Of a stretch of 29,781 nucleotides of DNA, positions 7,422-15,277 are shown one piece after another (position 1 is the first letter of the stretch; each line of letters opens with the position of its first letter). The DNA is from Marinospirillum sp. (GTDB taxonomy: Bacteria; Pseudomonadota; Gammaproteobacteria; Pseudomonadales; Halomonadaceae), in NCBI GenBank assembly GCA_007119985.1, contig SKOQ01000196.1, forward strand, positions 1-29,781. The letters are read 5' to 3'. The notes beneath the pieces are model-generated. The model saw only the letters and a list, made by a program, of their open reading frames with translations. It ran no database searches and had not been told where the DNA came from. A program made the translations under genes and the position numbers.

Positions 7422-10400
7422 TAGACTTCTCCTGCGTGTAGGTCTTGCAAACGACGCACACGGATATTCATTCCATACTCCAACGCCTGACAGAGCGCAA
7501 CTGCGCCAGCCAATGTCGTGGTGTAAGGCACCTTATGCTGAAGAGCGGCACGACGGATACCTGAAGAGTCGGCGATCGCCTGACGCCCTTCTGTCGTGTT
7601 GACGATATAAACAATCTCGTCGTTTTTCACCTTATCAACAATATGTGGACGCCCTTCAGCGACCTTATTGACTACTTCAGCTTCATAGCCAGCAGCACGC
7701 AGCACAGCCGCTGTTCCGCTGGTGGCAACAAGGCTATAGCCCAGCTTGGTTAAAGAAGCCGCAACCGCAACGACGCCAGACTTATCGGCCTCACGCACAG
7801 AGAGGAATGCCTTGCCGCCGGCTTTGGGCATCTTCTCACCCGCGCCGAGCTGCGCTTTCAAGAAGGCTTCAGCAAAGGTCGTGCCGCTGCCCATGACTTC
7901 ACCCGTCGACTTCATTTCTGGGCCGAGGATCGGATCAACACCTTGGAATTTATTGAACGGGAAGACCGCCTCTTTGACGCTAAAGAAAGGCGGAATCATC
8001 TCTTTCTCAAAGCCCTGATCTTTCAGGCTGGTACCAGCCATACAGCGGGCGGCGATCTGCGCCAGCGAGGTGCCAATGCACTTGGACACAAAAGGCACTG
8101 TCCGCGAAGCGCGTGGATTGACTTCAATGATGTAAATCTCACCATCCTGATAAGCCAGCTGGACATTCATCAAGCCCACCACACCCAGCTCACGCGCCAT
8201 CTGAGCAATCATCACGCGCATTTTATCCTGGACATCAGTAGCCAGAGAGTAGGGTGGCAGCGAACAGGCCGAATCACCTGAGTGGACACCAGCTTGCTCG
8301 ATATGCTGCATGATGCCGCCAATCACGACATCCTTGCCATCACTGACGGCATCGACATCAATCTCAATCGCGGCATTCAGGAAGTGATCCAGCAGCACAG
8401 GGCTGTCATTGGAGACCTTCACCGCAGTGGTCATATAGCGTTCAAGCTCATCAGCGCCATAAACGATTTCCATCGCACGGCCGCCCAACACATAGGAGGG
8501 ACGCACCACCAGGGGGTAGCCGATAGTTTCAGCCTTGGCCAAGGCTTCATCAAAGCTACGTGCGGTCGCATTCGGCGGCTGCTTCAGACCCAGCTTCTCA
8601 ATCATCTGCTGGAAGCGCTCACGGTCTTCAGCACGGTCAATCGCATCCGGTGTGGTGCCGATAATCGGTACACCAGCGGCTTCCAGATCCCGCGCCAGCT
8701 TCAGTGGTGTCTGCCCACCAAACTGCACGATCACGCCTTTTGGCTGCTCTTTAGCAACGATTTCGAGCACATCTTCCAGCGTTACCGGCTCAAAATAGAG
8801 GCGATCTGAAGTGTCATAGTCAGTCGAGACGGTTTCGGGGTTGCAGTTGACCATGATGGTTTCATAGCCATCATCACGCATCGCAAAGGCGGCATGAACA
8901 CAGCAGTAGTCAAACTCGATACCTTGACCTATCCGGTTGGGGCCGCCACCGAGCACCATGATCTTATCGCGCGTAGAAGGCTCGGCCTCACACTCTTCTT
9001 CATAGGTGGAGTACATATAAGCGGTGCTGGTGGCAAATTCAGCAGCACAGGTATCTACACGCTTATAGGTTGGGCGTACACCAAACTGGTGACGCAGTTT
9101 GCGGAAGCTGCTTTCAGAAACACCTAATAGCTGCGCTAAACGGGCATCAGAGAAGCCTTTACGCTTGAGGCGATAGACCTGATCACGATCCAGTTCACCA
9201 AAGCTGGTTTTGGCGACCTGCTGCTCAATCTGGATGAGCTCTTCAAGCTGAATCAGGAACCAAGGATCAACATTGGTTAAACGGAAAACTTCTTCCAGCG
9301 CCATACCACTGCGGAAGGCATCACCGATATACCAAATACGCTCAGCACCTGGGTTGAGCAGTTCACGCTTGAGCAGATTGCGTGCTTCGTCATCCCACTT
9401 TTCAATCTTGGGATCTAAGCCATTCGCGCCGACTTCCAATCCGCGTAAGGCTTTTTGCAAGGATTCTTGGAAAGTCCGGCCGATCGCCATGACTTCACCG
9501 ACCGACTTCATCTGAGTGGTCAGACGATCATTAGCCTGCGGGAACTTCTCAAAGGTAAAGCGTGGGATCTTGGTGACAACATAATCAATCGCTGGCTCGA
9601 AAGAAGCTGGTGTCGCGCCGCCAGTGATGTCATTTTGCAGTTCATCCAGGGTATAGCCTATCGCCAGCTTGGCAGCGATCTTGGCAATCGGGAAGCCCGT
9701 GGCTTTTGAAGCCAGCGCCGAAGAGCGACTGACCCGCGGGTTCATCTCGATCACGACCATGCGGCCGGTATTGGGGCAGATACCAAACTGGACGTTGGAG
9801 CCGCCCGTTTCGACACCGATCTCACGCAGCACCGCCAAGGAGGCATCGCGCATGATTTGGTATTCTTTATCTGTCAGCGTTTGCGCTGGGGCAACAGTGA
9901 TCGAATCGCCAGTGTGCACACCCATCGCATCGAAGTTTTCAATGGCACAGACAATAATGCAGTTATCTTTTTTGTCGCGCACCACTTCCATTTCGTATTC
10001 TTTCCAGCCAATCAGCGACTCATCAATCAGCAGCTCTTTGGTAGGCGAAAGATCCAGACCACGGGTACAAATCTCTTCAAACTCTTCCTTGTTATAAGCA
10101 ATACCGCCGCCTGAGCCCCCCATGGTGAACGAAGGGCGGATAATGCACGGGAAACCCAGTTCAGCCTGAACCTGCCAGGCTTCTTCCATGCTATGTGCGA
10201 TCTTAGCGCGTGGGCACTCAAGACCGATCTTTTTCATCGCCTTGTCAAAGCGCTCACGGTCTTCGGCCTTATCGATGGTGTCTGCATTGGCACCAATCAT
10301 TTCAACGCCATACTTCTCCAGCACCCCGTGTTTTTCCAGATCCAGCGCACAGTTGAGCGCGGTTTGCCCACCCATGGTAGGCAACACGGCATCAGGGCGC

Positions 10401-10642
10401 TCCTTCTCGATAATTTTTTCCACCACTTCCCAGTGGATCGGCTCGATATAGGTCGCATCCGCCATCGCAGGGTCGGTCATGATGGTGGCGGGGTTGGAGT
10501 TCACCAGAATGACACGATAGCCTTCTTCACGCAGGGCTTTACAAGCTTGTGCGCCGGAATAGTCGAACTCACAGGCCTGACCGATGACAATTGGGCCAGC
10601 GCCTAAAATCAAAATACTCTGAATATCTGTACGTTTTGGCAT
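7421..10642 (-). CDS. carB: Carbamoyl-phosphate synthase large subunit
   Basis: CarB uses two ATP, bicarbonate and ammonia channelled from CarA to make carbamoyl phosphate for pyrimidine and arginine synthesis. At 1073 residues it has the same length as the E. coli enzyme. The two homologous ATP-grasp halves are visible, the first opening with Ile-Leu-Ile-Leu-Gly-Ala-Gly-Pro-Ile-Val-Ile-Gly-Gln and the second, near residue 556, with Val-Leu-Gly-Gly-Gly-Pro-Asn-Arg-Ile-Gly-Gln. Each has metal-binding Glu-x-Asn-Pro-Arg-x-Ser-Arg (Glu-Met-Asn-Pro-Arg-Val and Glu-Val-Asn-Pro-Arg-Ala). The last about 130 residues are the MGS-like allosteric domain that binds UMP and ornithine in E. coli. It lies 14 bases after carA. 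Confidence 0.98.
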   Translation of the reverse strand: MPKRTDIQSILILGAGPIVIGQACEFDYSGAQACKALREEGYRVILVNSNPATIMTDPAMADATYIEPIHWEVVEKIIEKERPDAVLPTMGGQTALNCALDLEKHGVLEKYGVEMIGANADTIDKAEDRERFDKAMKKIGLECPRAKIAHSMEEAWQVQAELGFPCIIRPSFTMGGSGGGIAYNKEEFEEICTRGLDLSPTKELLIDESLIGWKEYEMEVVRDKKDNCIIVCAIENFDAMGVHTGDSITVAPAQTLTDKEYQIMRDASLAVLREIGVETGGSNVQFGICPNTGRMVVIEMNPRVSRSSALASKATGFPIAKIAAKLAIGYTLDELQNDITGGATPASFEPAIDYVVTKIPRFTFEKFPQANDRLTTQMKSVGEVMAIGRTFQESLQKALRGLEVGANGLDPKIEKWDDEARNLLKRELLNPGAERIWYIGDAFRSGMALEEVFRLTNVDPWFLIQLEELIQIEQQVAKTSFGELDRDQVYRLKRKGFSDARLAQLLGVSESSFRKLRHQFGVRPTYKRVDTCAAEFATSTAYMYSTYEEECEAEPSTRDKIMVLGGGPNRIGQGIEFDYCCVHAAFAMRDDGYETIMVNCNPETVSTDYDTSDRLYFEPVTLEDVLEIVAKEQPKGVIVQFGGQTPLKLARDLEAAGVPIIGTTPDAIDRAEDRERFQQMIEKLGLKQPPNATARSFDEALAKAETIGYPLVVRPSYVLGGRAMEIVYGADELERYMTTAVKVSNDSPVLLDHFLNAAIEIDVDAVSDGKDVVIGGIMQHIEQAGVHSGDSACSLPPYSLATDVQDKMRVMIAQMARELGVVGLMNVQLAYQDGEIYIIEVNPRASRTVPFVSKCIGTSLAQIAARCMAGTSLKDQGFEKEMIPPFFSVKEAVFPFNKFQGVDPILGPEMKSTGEVMGSGTTFAEAFLKAQLGAGEKMPKAGGKAFLSVREADKSGVVAVAASLTKLGYSLVATSGTAAVLRAAGYEAEVVNKVAEGRPHIVDKVKNDEIVYIVNTTEGRQAIADSSGIRRAALQHKVPYTTTLAGAVALCQALEYGMNIRVRRLQDLHAGEV

Positions 10643-10656
10643 GATCTCTTTTCCTA

Positions 10657-11820
10657 TCAGCTTGCGGCGGAGGTGTTTTGGCGCGCTTGAATCAACTGAA
10701 TAAAGCGATCAAACAAGGGTGCCACATCTTGGGGGCCAGGGCTGGCTTCTGGATGGCCTTGGAAGCTGAACGCGGGTTTATCCGTGCGCTCCACACCCTG
10801 CAGGGTGCCATCAAACAAAGACTTATGCGTTGCGCGCAGATGATCTGGCAGGCTGGATTCATCAACAGCAAAACCGTGGTTCTGGCTAGTGATCATCACC
10901 ACACCTGTTGCAAGATCTTGCACTGGGTGGTTAGCACCATGATGGCCGTGTGGCATTTTCACGGTTTGTGCACCTGAGGCCAGCGCCAGCAGCTGATGAC
11001 CCAAACAGATACCAAATACGGGCAGATCTGTCTCTAGAATCTCGGCAATCGCTTGGATGGCATAGTCACAAGGCTGGGGATCACCAGGACCATTCGACAG
11101 GAACACACCATCGGGCTGCATCGCCAGTACATCTTGCGCGGGTGTCTGAGCGGGCACCAGTGTGACACGGCATCCACGGCTGACCAGCATGCGCAGAATG
11201 TTGTATTTGACACCATAGTCATAGGCCACGACATGGTAGGGCTGGGTCGCCGGATCCACTTCGCTATAGCCTTGGCCAAGCGTCCATTCACCTTGTGTCC
11301 ACTCAGTAATCTTTTGGGTGGTGACTTCTTTAGCCAGATCCATGCCCTTCAGACCGGGGAAGGCTTTGGCAGCGGCCAGAGCCTGCGCCACGCCGTCTTC
11401 AGTCGCGGCGGCAGCTCCGGCCAGAATGCAACCATTGAGCGAGCCTTTATCGCGCAGAATACGCGTTAAGCGACGTGTATCGATATCACCGATCGCCACC
11501 AAGCCTTGCTGCTCTAGGTAAGTCGATAAGGCCATTTCGCTACGGAAGTTGCTCGCCATCAGGGGGAGATCACGAATAATCAAGCCAGAGGCACCTAAGC
11601 CTGCCGACTCGTTATCTTCGCTGTTGATGCCGGTATTGCCAATATGAGGGTAAGTGAGGGTAACGAGTTGGTGGGTATATGAGGGATCGGTGAGAATTTC
11701 TTGATAGCCTGTCATCGCGGTGTTAAAAACGACTTCACCAACGGTTTGGCCGTCTGCACCGATTGCGGTACCACGGAAAACACTCCCATCTTCGAGTGCC
11801 AGAATAGCGGGTCTGGTCAA
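10657..11820 (-). CDS. carA: Carbamoyl-phosphate synthase small subunit (glutaminase)
   Basis: CarA hydrolyses glutamine and passes ammonia to CarB. The C-terminal class I glutamine amidotransferase domain has its full triad. Numbered from the TTG start, these are Cys272 in Gly-Ile-Cys-Leu-Gly-His-Gln, His356 and Glu358 in Gln-Gly-His-Pro-Glu-Ala, matching E. coli Cys269, His353 and Glu355. The frame is open for 17 codons upstream to an ATG at 11871. However, conserved sequence begins only at Ala-Ile-Leu-Ala-Leu-Glu-Asp-Gly, and a TTG at 11818-11820 has a very strong GGGAGGAGG 5 bases before it. The TTG start gives 387 residues (E. coli 382). An inverted repeat and a terminator-like hairpin lie upstream and may control the carA-carB-greA unit. 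Confidence 0.96.
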   Translation of the reverse strand: MTRPAILALEDGSVFRGTAIGADGQTVGEVVFNTAMTGYQEILTDPSYTHQLVTLTYPHIGNTGINSEDNESAGLGASGLIIRDLPLMASNFRSEMALSTYLEQQGLVAIGDIDTRRLTRILRDKGSLNGCILAGAAAATEDGVAQALAAAKAFPGLKGMDLAKEVTTQKITEWTQGEWTLGQGYSEVDPATQPYHVVAYDYGVKYNILRMLVSRGCRVTLVPAQTPAQDVLAMQPDGVFLSNGPGDPQPCDYAIQAIAEILETDLPVFGICLGHQLLALASGAQTVKMPHGHHGANHPVQDLATGVVMITSQNHGFAVDESSLPDHLRATHKSLFDGTLQGVERTDKPAFSFQGHPEASPGPQDVAPLFDRFIQLIQARQNTSAAS

Positions 11821-11825
11821 AACTG

Positions 11826-11834
11826 CCTCCTCCC
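11826..11834 (-). promoter_or_regulatory. Strong Shine-Dalgarno site deciding a TTG start for carA
   Basis: GGGAGGAGG on the minus strand ends 5 bases before TTG at 11818-11820. No comparable site precedes the upstream ATG at 11871. Family alignment independently places the N-terminus at the TTG. Confidence 0.75.
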
Positions 11835-11844
11835 ATCGCAGGCG

Positions 11845-11879
11845 TTCAGCTGTTATAGGGTCGCGCTTCAACAGCTGAA
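11845..11879 (-). promoter_or_regulatory. Perfect 10-bp inverted repeat and possible promoter before carA
   Basis: The arms TTCAGCTGTT and AACAGCTGAA (11845-11854 and 11870-11879) are exact inverses with 15 bases between them. On the minus strand a -10-like TATAAC (11852-11857, 5/6) overlaps one arm, and a weak -35-like TTCAGC (11874-11879, 3/6) lies in the other, 16 bases apart. It could be an operator over the carA promoter or an RNA stem in the leader. Both arms also contain the self-complementary CAGCTG. The symmetry is seen; the function is inferred. Confidence 0.5.
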
Positions 11880-11889
11880 TTTAGGTTGT

Positions 11890-11933
11890 AAAAAAGCGAG
11901 ATGAACTTAGAAAAATCAGCTCATCCCGCTTTT
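11890..11933 (-). terminator. Terminator-like hairpin between the 198-aa gene and carA
   Basis: Arms at 11892-11904 and 11921-11933 pair over 13 bp around a 16-base loop. On the minus-strand RNA the single irregular position is a G-U wobble, whereas on the plus strand it would be an A-C mismatch, and the minus strand also has the longer U tract (six). This favours a role on minus-strand transcripts: either the end of the dapB operon or an attenuator in a carA leader, depending on where the carA promoter lies. Confidence 0.65.
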
Positions 11934-12007
11934 AAATGAGAAATCGGTGGGCACGCCGCTTTCGATTCTATCTTGCAGGCGCTCATCTTCGTTATTTTAA
12001 CGTGCTT

Positions 12008-12604
12008 TTATCCAGAGTGTCCAGCCTTGCCTTTTTCTATAGACCAAGATGAGGGATGAATCTGGATCAAACCCGACTGCCCCACAAAATCAGCCACCAA
12101 CCAAATCTGTTCAAAAGGGTGGCTCGAAGGCTGCTGGATCTGCTCCCAGTGGCGCAAAAAATCTTCGCGCTGCCACAGCGGGTTCATATTGCGCACCACC
12201 AGCCAGACTTTTTCTGAGTGGTAGTTTTTACGCGCCTTAGCGGCCAGCACCCGATTTAAAGCTGTCATCAGCCGTTCTTCAAGGGGCGTGGCCTCTAACT
12301 CTTGCAACAGCGCCTCCGTGGCCTCACCCCAGTCCCGTCCCAGCAGGAGCATTGCCTCAGCACGACTACCATAGAGATGCGCAATTTCCAGATCCAGCTG
12401 CACGCGATCGCGCCCTTGACCCATCAGGCAGGAGACATCTGGCTTCTTAGGCTGATTGTGCCAGATATGACGTAAGGGCTGCTCAAAGCAGGCCTCATAA
12501 AGGCGCATAAAGAGGCGCGCGGCTTCATGCTCTAAGCGCACCTTCTCTTGCTCAGACTCTGAGAGTAGCTCACCAGAGGCGCGGCGTTGCAGGTCGGAGG
12601 TCAT
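12008..12604 (-). CDS. Hypothetical protein, possible PD-(D/E)xK-like fold
   Basis: I do not recognise this 198-residue protein. It has no signal peptide or membrane helix. An N-terminal charged helical region (about 10-45) is followed by Lys-Pro-Asp-Val at 54-57 and Gln-Leu-Asp-Leu-Glu-Ile-Ala at 69-75, then a helical stretch and Lys-Ala-Arg-Lys-Asn-Tyr near 123-128 leading into strand-like Lys-Val-Trp-Leu-Val-Val-Arg-Asn. The spaced Pro-Asp and Asp-x-Glu elements loosely recall PD-(D/E)xK nuclease-like folds such as the DUF1780 type, but this is only a pattern impression. It starts 12 bases after the dapB stop and is probably co-transcribed with dapB. The ribosome site is weak, so it may rely on coupling. 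The frame is clean and its length is consistent with a real gene. Confidence 0.75.
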   Translation of the reverse strand: MTSDLQRRASGELLSESEQEKVRLEHEAARLFMRLYEACFEQPLRHIWHNQPKKPDVSCLMGQGRDRVQLDLEIAHLYGSRAEAMLLLGRDWGEATEALLQELEATPLEERLMTALNRVLAAKARKNYHSEKVWLVVRNMNPLWQREDFLRHWEQIQQPSSHPFEQIWLVADFVGQSGLIQIHPSSWSIEKGKAGHSG

Positions 12605-12616
12605 CGCCAGAAGCGC

Positions 12617-13411
12617 TTAAGCGAGATCCAGCACATCACGCATGCTATAAAATCCTGCCGGCTGCTGACCTAACCATAGAGCAGCACGCACAGCTCCCTT
12701 AGCAAAGGTCATGCGACTGGACGCCTTGTGGGTAATTTCAATGCGCTCACCTTCATTACCAAAGATCACGGTATGATCGCCGACCACATCGCCGACACGC
12801 ACAGTAGCAAAGCCAATCGTCTGCCGATCCCGCGCGCCAGTGAAGCCTTCGCGCCCATAGACGGCAACTTCTTTTAAATTACGACCTAAAGCGCCGGCAA
12901 CCGCTTCTCCCATACCCAAGGCGGTCCCAGATGGCGCATCTAGCTTATGACGATGATGGGCTTCGACGATCTCGACATCATAATCATCGCCCAACACCTG
13001 CGCCGCCATCTCGAGCAGTTTAAAGCAGAGGTTGACGCCCACACTCATATTGGGCGCAAAGACGACTGGTATCTGCTCGGCCAAGGTGGCCAGCTCGGCT
13101 TTTTGCTGCTCATTCAAGCCGGTCGTGCCAATCACCATCGCCTTGCCTTGGGCGGCACAAAAACGCGCATGATTCAGTGTTGCCTCAGGCGAGGTGAAAT
13201 CGATCAACAGATCAAAATCAGCGCGCGTGAGATCGGCCTCAGCGACCAAACCTAGCTTACCCTGTCCTGCCAGCTCGCCAAGATCGACACCAACCAGACT
13301 CGAATTCGGCTCCACCAAGCCCGCGCTAAGGGTCAAATCTGTCTGCTCACCGATCGCCTGCACCAGTGCGCGCCCCATTCTGCCCGCTACACCCATCACC
13401 GCAATTTTCAT
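12617..13411 (-). CDS. dapB: 4-hydroxy-tetrahydrodipicolinate reductase
   Basis: DapB reduces 4-hydroxy-tetrahydrodipicolinate with NAD(P)H in the diaminopimelate/lysine pathway. The 264-residue protein opens with the nucleotide-binding Gly-Val-Ala-Gly-Arg-Met-Gly at 7-13, has Asp-Phe-Thr-Ser-Pro at 71-75, Gly-Thr-Thr-Gly at 95-98 and Ala-Pro-Asn-Met-Ser-Val-Gly-Val-Asn at 119-127. It also has the catalytic signature Glu-Ala-His-His-Arg-His-Lys-Leu-Asp-Ala-Pro-Ser-Gly-Thr-Ala at 150-164 (His152, Lys156). The ATG at 13411 is chosen over one 10 codons upstream because GAGGAG precedes it at a normal distance and the conserved N-terminus starts there. In many relatives dnaK-dnaJ lie immediately upstream of dapB; here the neighbour is a divergent signalling gene. 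Confidence 0.97.
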   Translation of the reverse strand: MKIAVMGVAGRMGRALVQAIGEQTDLTLSAGLVEPNSSLVGVDLGELAGQGKLGLVAEADLTRADFDLLIDFTSPEATLNHARFCAAQGKAMVIGTTGLNEQQKAELATLAEQIPVVFAPNMSVGVNLCFKLLEMAAQVLGDDYDVEIVEAHHRHKLDAPSGTALGMGEAVAGALGRNLKEVAVYGREGFTGARDRQTIGFATVRVGDVVGDHTVIFGNEGERIEITHKASSRMTFAKGAVRAALWLGQQPAGFYSMRDVLDLA

Positions 13412-13624
13412 TTGTCTTTCTCCTCGTTGACTCAGCTGCATGCTATCTTTACTAGGACTCTACCCAGTTATCACCCTGATCCAGTCACGCAGTGAACGAC
13501 AAGATACAAGACTGGGATACGTTGGATCGCAATAAAATGACGGATCTGATTTGAAAGTGTGAAGTGGATCACCCCACTCTCTATTCAATTTGTTACTCTG
13601 ACTCAGCAGCGCATCGAGGCCACC

Positions 13625-15265
13625 ATGTCTGAACTTGCTTCATCCATCAGCACTGACCGTATTCGTCGCCTCAATGCGATCGGTATCGCGCTTTCTGCGC
13701 AGAAAGACCAAAACCAGCTGTTGGAAATGATCCTCAGCAGCGCCCGCGAGCTCACCCAAGCCGATGCTGGCACCCTCTACCGACTCGAAGGTCAGGCATT
13801 ACGTTTTACTATGGTGCAGAATGATACACTGAATATCCACCTTGGCGGCAGTGGCGCCCCAGTTGGTGATCACTTTCCACTGATTCCTCTTTATCTGGAG
13901 GATCAACAGCCCAATCAGCGCATGATTGTGGCTTTTTCTGTGCTCCATAAAAAAACAGTCCGCATTGAAGATGCCTACCATGAGGCCGGTTTTGACTTCT
14001 CAGGTACGCGCGCGTTTGATCAAAAAAGCGGCTATCGCTCTCAGTCCTTTTTGACCGTCCCTCTACTCAACCATGAAGGCGAGGTCATCGCGGCACTTCA
14101 ACTGTTGAATAAGAAATCAGGCCAGCACACCATCAGCTTTGATGAAACGGATCAAGAAATTGCCGAATCCCTTGCCTCGCAGGCGGCCATTGCGCTGACC
14201 AATCGCTGCTTAATTGATGAGCTGCGCCATCTATTTGATAGCTTTGTACAAGTGATCGCCAGCGCCATTGACTCAAAATCGCCCCATACCGGAGCCCATT
14301 GCCGCCGTGTGCCGGATGCTACGCTCATGCTCGCGCAGGCCGCTGATGGTGCTGGCTTTCCTGGCCTTGAGGACTTCACACTCAGCGATGAAGACTACTA
14401 CGAACTCAAAACAGCCGCGTGGCTACATGATTGCGGCAAGGTGATCACACCCCATCACATTATGGAGAAGTCCACCAAGCTGGAAACCCTTTATGACCGT
14501 ATCGAGGCAGTGGCGGATCGCTTTGAGATTCTCAAGCGCGATCTTGAAATCCAGCAACTGCAAGCCGAGTTGGCCGCCTTGCGTGCAGGCCAGACGCCAC
14601 CCGATCACACCGCTGAGCAGCAGGCCATCCATCAACTCGAACAAGATCTACTTTTCTTGCGCCAAGCCAATACCGGCGGCGAATTTATGGCCGATGATCA
14701 CCTTGCACGTATCCAAAGCTTACGCCAGCATCAGTGGGTCGATTTTCAAGGCCAGACACACTCACTGCTCAGCGAAGACGAAGCAATGAATCTTTCCATT
14801 CGTCGCGGCACCCTCAACAGCGAAGAAAGACAGATCATGGAAGGTCATATGGTCCATACCCTAGCGATGCTGAAGCAGCTTCCCTTTCCCAAGCACCTGC
14901 AGCGCGTGCCCGAGTATGCTGGTGGACACCATGAGCGCATGGACGGGCGCGGCTACCCTTTAGGGCTGACACGCGAGCAGATGTCGATTCCGGCACGGAT
15001 GATGGGCATTGCGGATGTCTTTGAGGCACTGACGGCACACGAGCGGCCTTATAAAAAGCCCATGCCCTTATCTCAGGCGCTCACGATTATGGGGCGCATG
15101 GTGGAAGATCGTCATCTTGATCCTGATCTCTTCGCCCTCTTTGTTTACAAAAAAGTCTATCTTGATTACGCTAAAAAACATCTGCGCCCAGAGCAGCTCG
15201 ATGAGATCGATCTGGGCAGTCTTCCTGGCCTCGCTCTGGCTTGCGCTGATCAAACTCACCAATAG
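13625..15265 (+). CDS. GAF and HD-GYP domain phosphodiesterase with an inserted segment
   Basis: The 546-residue protein has a GAF sensor domain at about 27-196, then an HD-GYP domain of the type that hydrolyses cyclic di-GMP. Metal and signature residues are visible: His221/His225 in His-Thr-Gly-Ala-His, His268-Asp269 followed by Lys272, His408, and His-His-Glu-Arg-Met-Asp-Gly-Arg-Gly-Tyr-Pro at 435-445, then Asp464. Unlike ordinary HD-GYP domains, about 110 residues lie between the His-Asp-Cys-Gly-Lys motif and the segment Gly-Thr-Leu-Asn-Ser-Glu-Glu-Arg. This insert begins as a Glu/Gln/Leu-rich probable coiled coil (about 290-345). No membrane helices, so cytoplasmic. The ATG at 13625 has GAGG 5 bases upstream; an in-frame start 22 codons earlier lacks support. 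The stop overlaps the ribosome site of the next gene. The GAF ligand is unknown. Confidence 0.9.
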   Translation: MSELASSISTDRIRRLNAIGIALSAQKDQNQLLEMILSSARELTQADAGTLYRLEGQALRFTMVQNDTLNIHLGGSGAPVGDHFPLIPLYLEDQQPNQRMIVAFSVLHKKTVRIEDAYHEAGFDFSGTRAFDQKSGYRSQSFLTVPLLNHEGEVIAALQLLNKKSGQHTISFDETDQEIAESLASQAAIALTNRCLIDELRHLFDSFVQVIASAIDSKSPHTGAHCRRVPDATLMLAQAADGAGFPGLEDFTLSDEDYYELKTAAWLHDCGKVITPHHIMEKSTKLETLYDRIEAVADRFEILKRDLEIQQLQAELAALRAGQTPPDHTAEQQAIHQLEQDLLFLRQANTGGEFMADDHLARIQSLRQHQWVDFQGQTHSLLSEDEAMNLSIRRGTLNSEERQIMEGHMVHTLAMLKQLPFPKHLQRVPEYAGGHHERMDGRGYPLGLTREQMSIPARMMGIADVFEALTAHERPYKKPMPLSQALTIMGRMVEDRHLDPDLFALFVYKKVYLDYAKKHLRPEQLDEIDLGSLPGLALACADQTHQ

Positions 15266-15277
15266 GAGTCGCTCTGC

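Noticed and set aside
8282..8809. A 175-codon plus-strand frame opposite carB
   Set aside because: Antisense shadow of a conserved ATP-grasp region; no start signal or domain.
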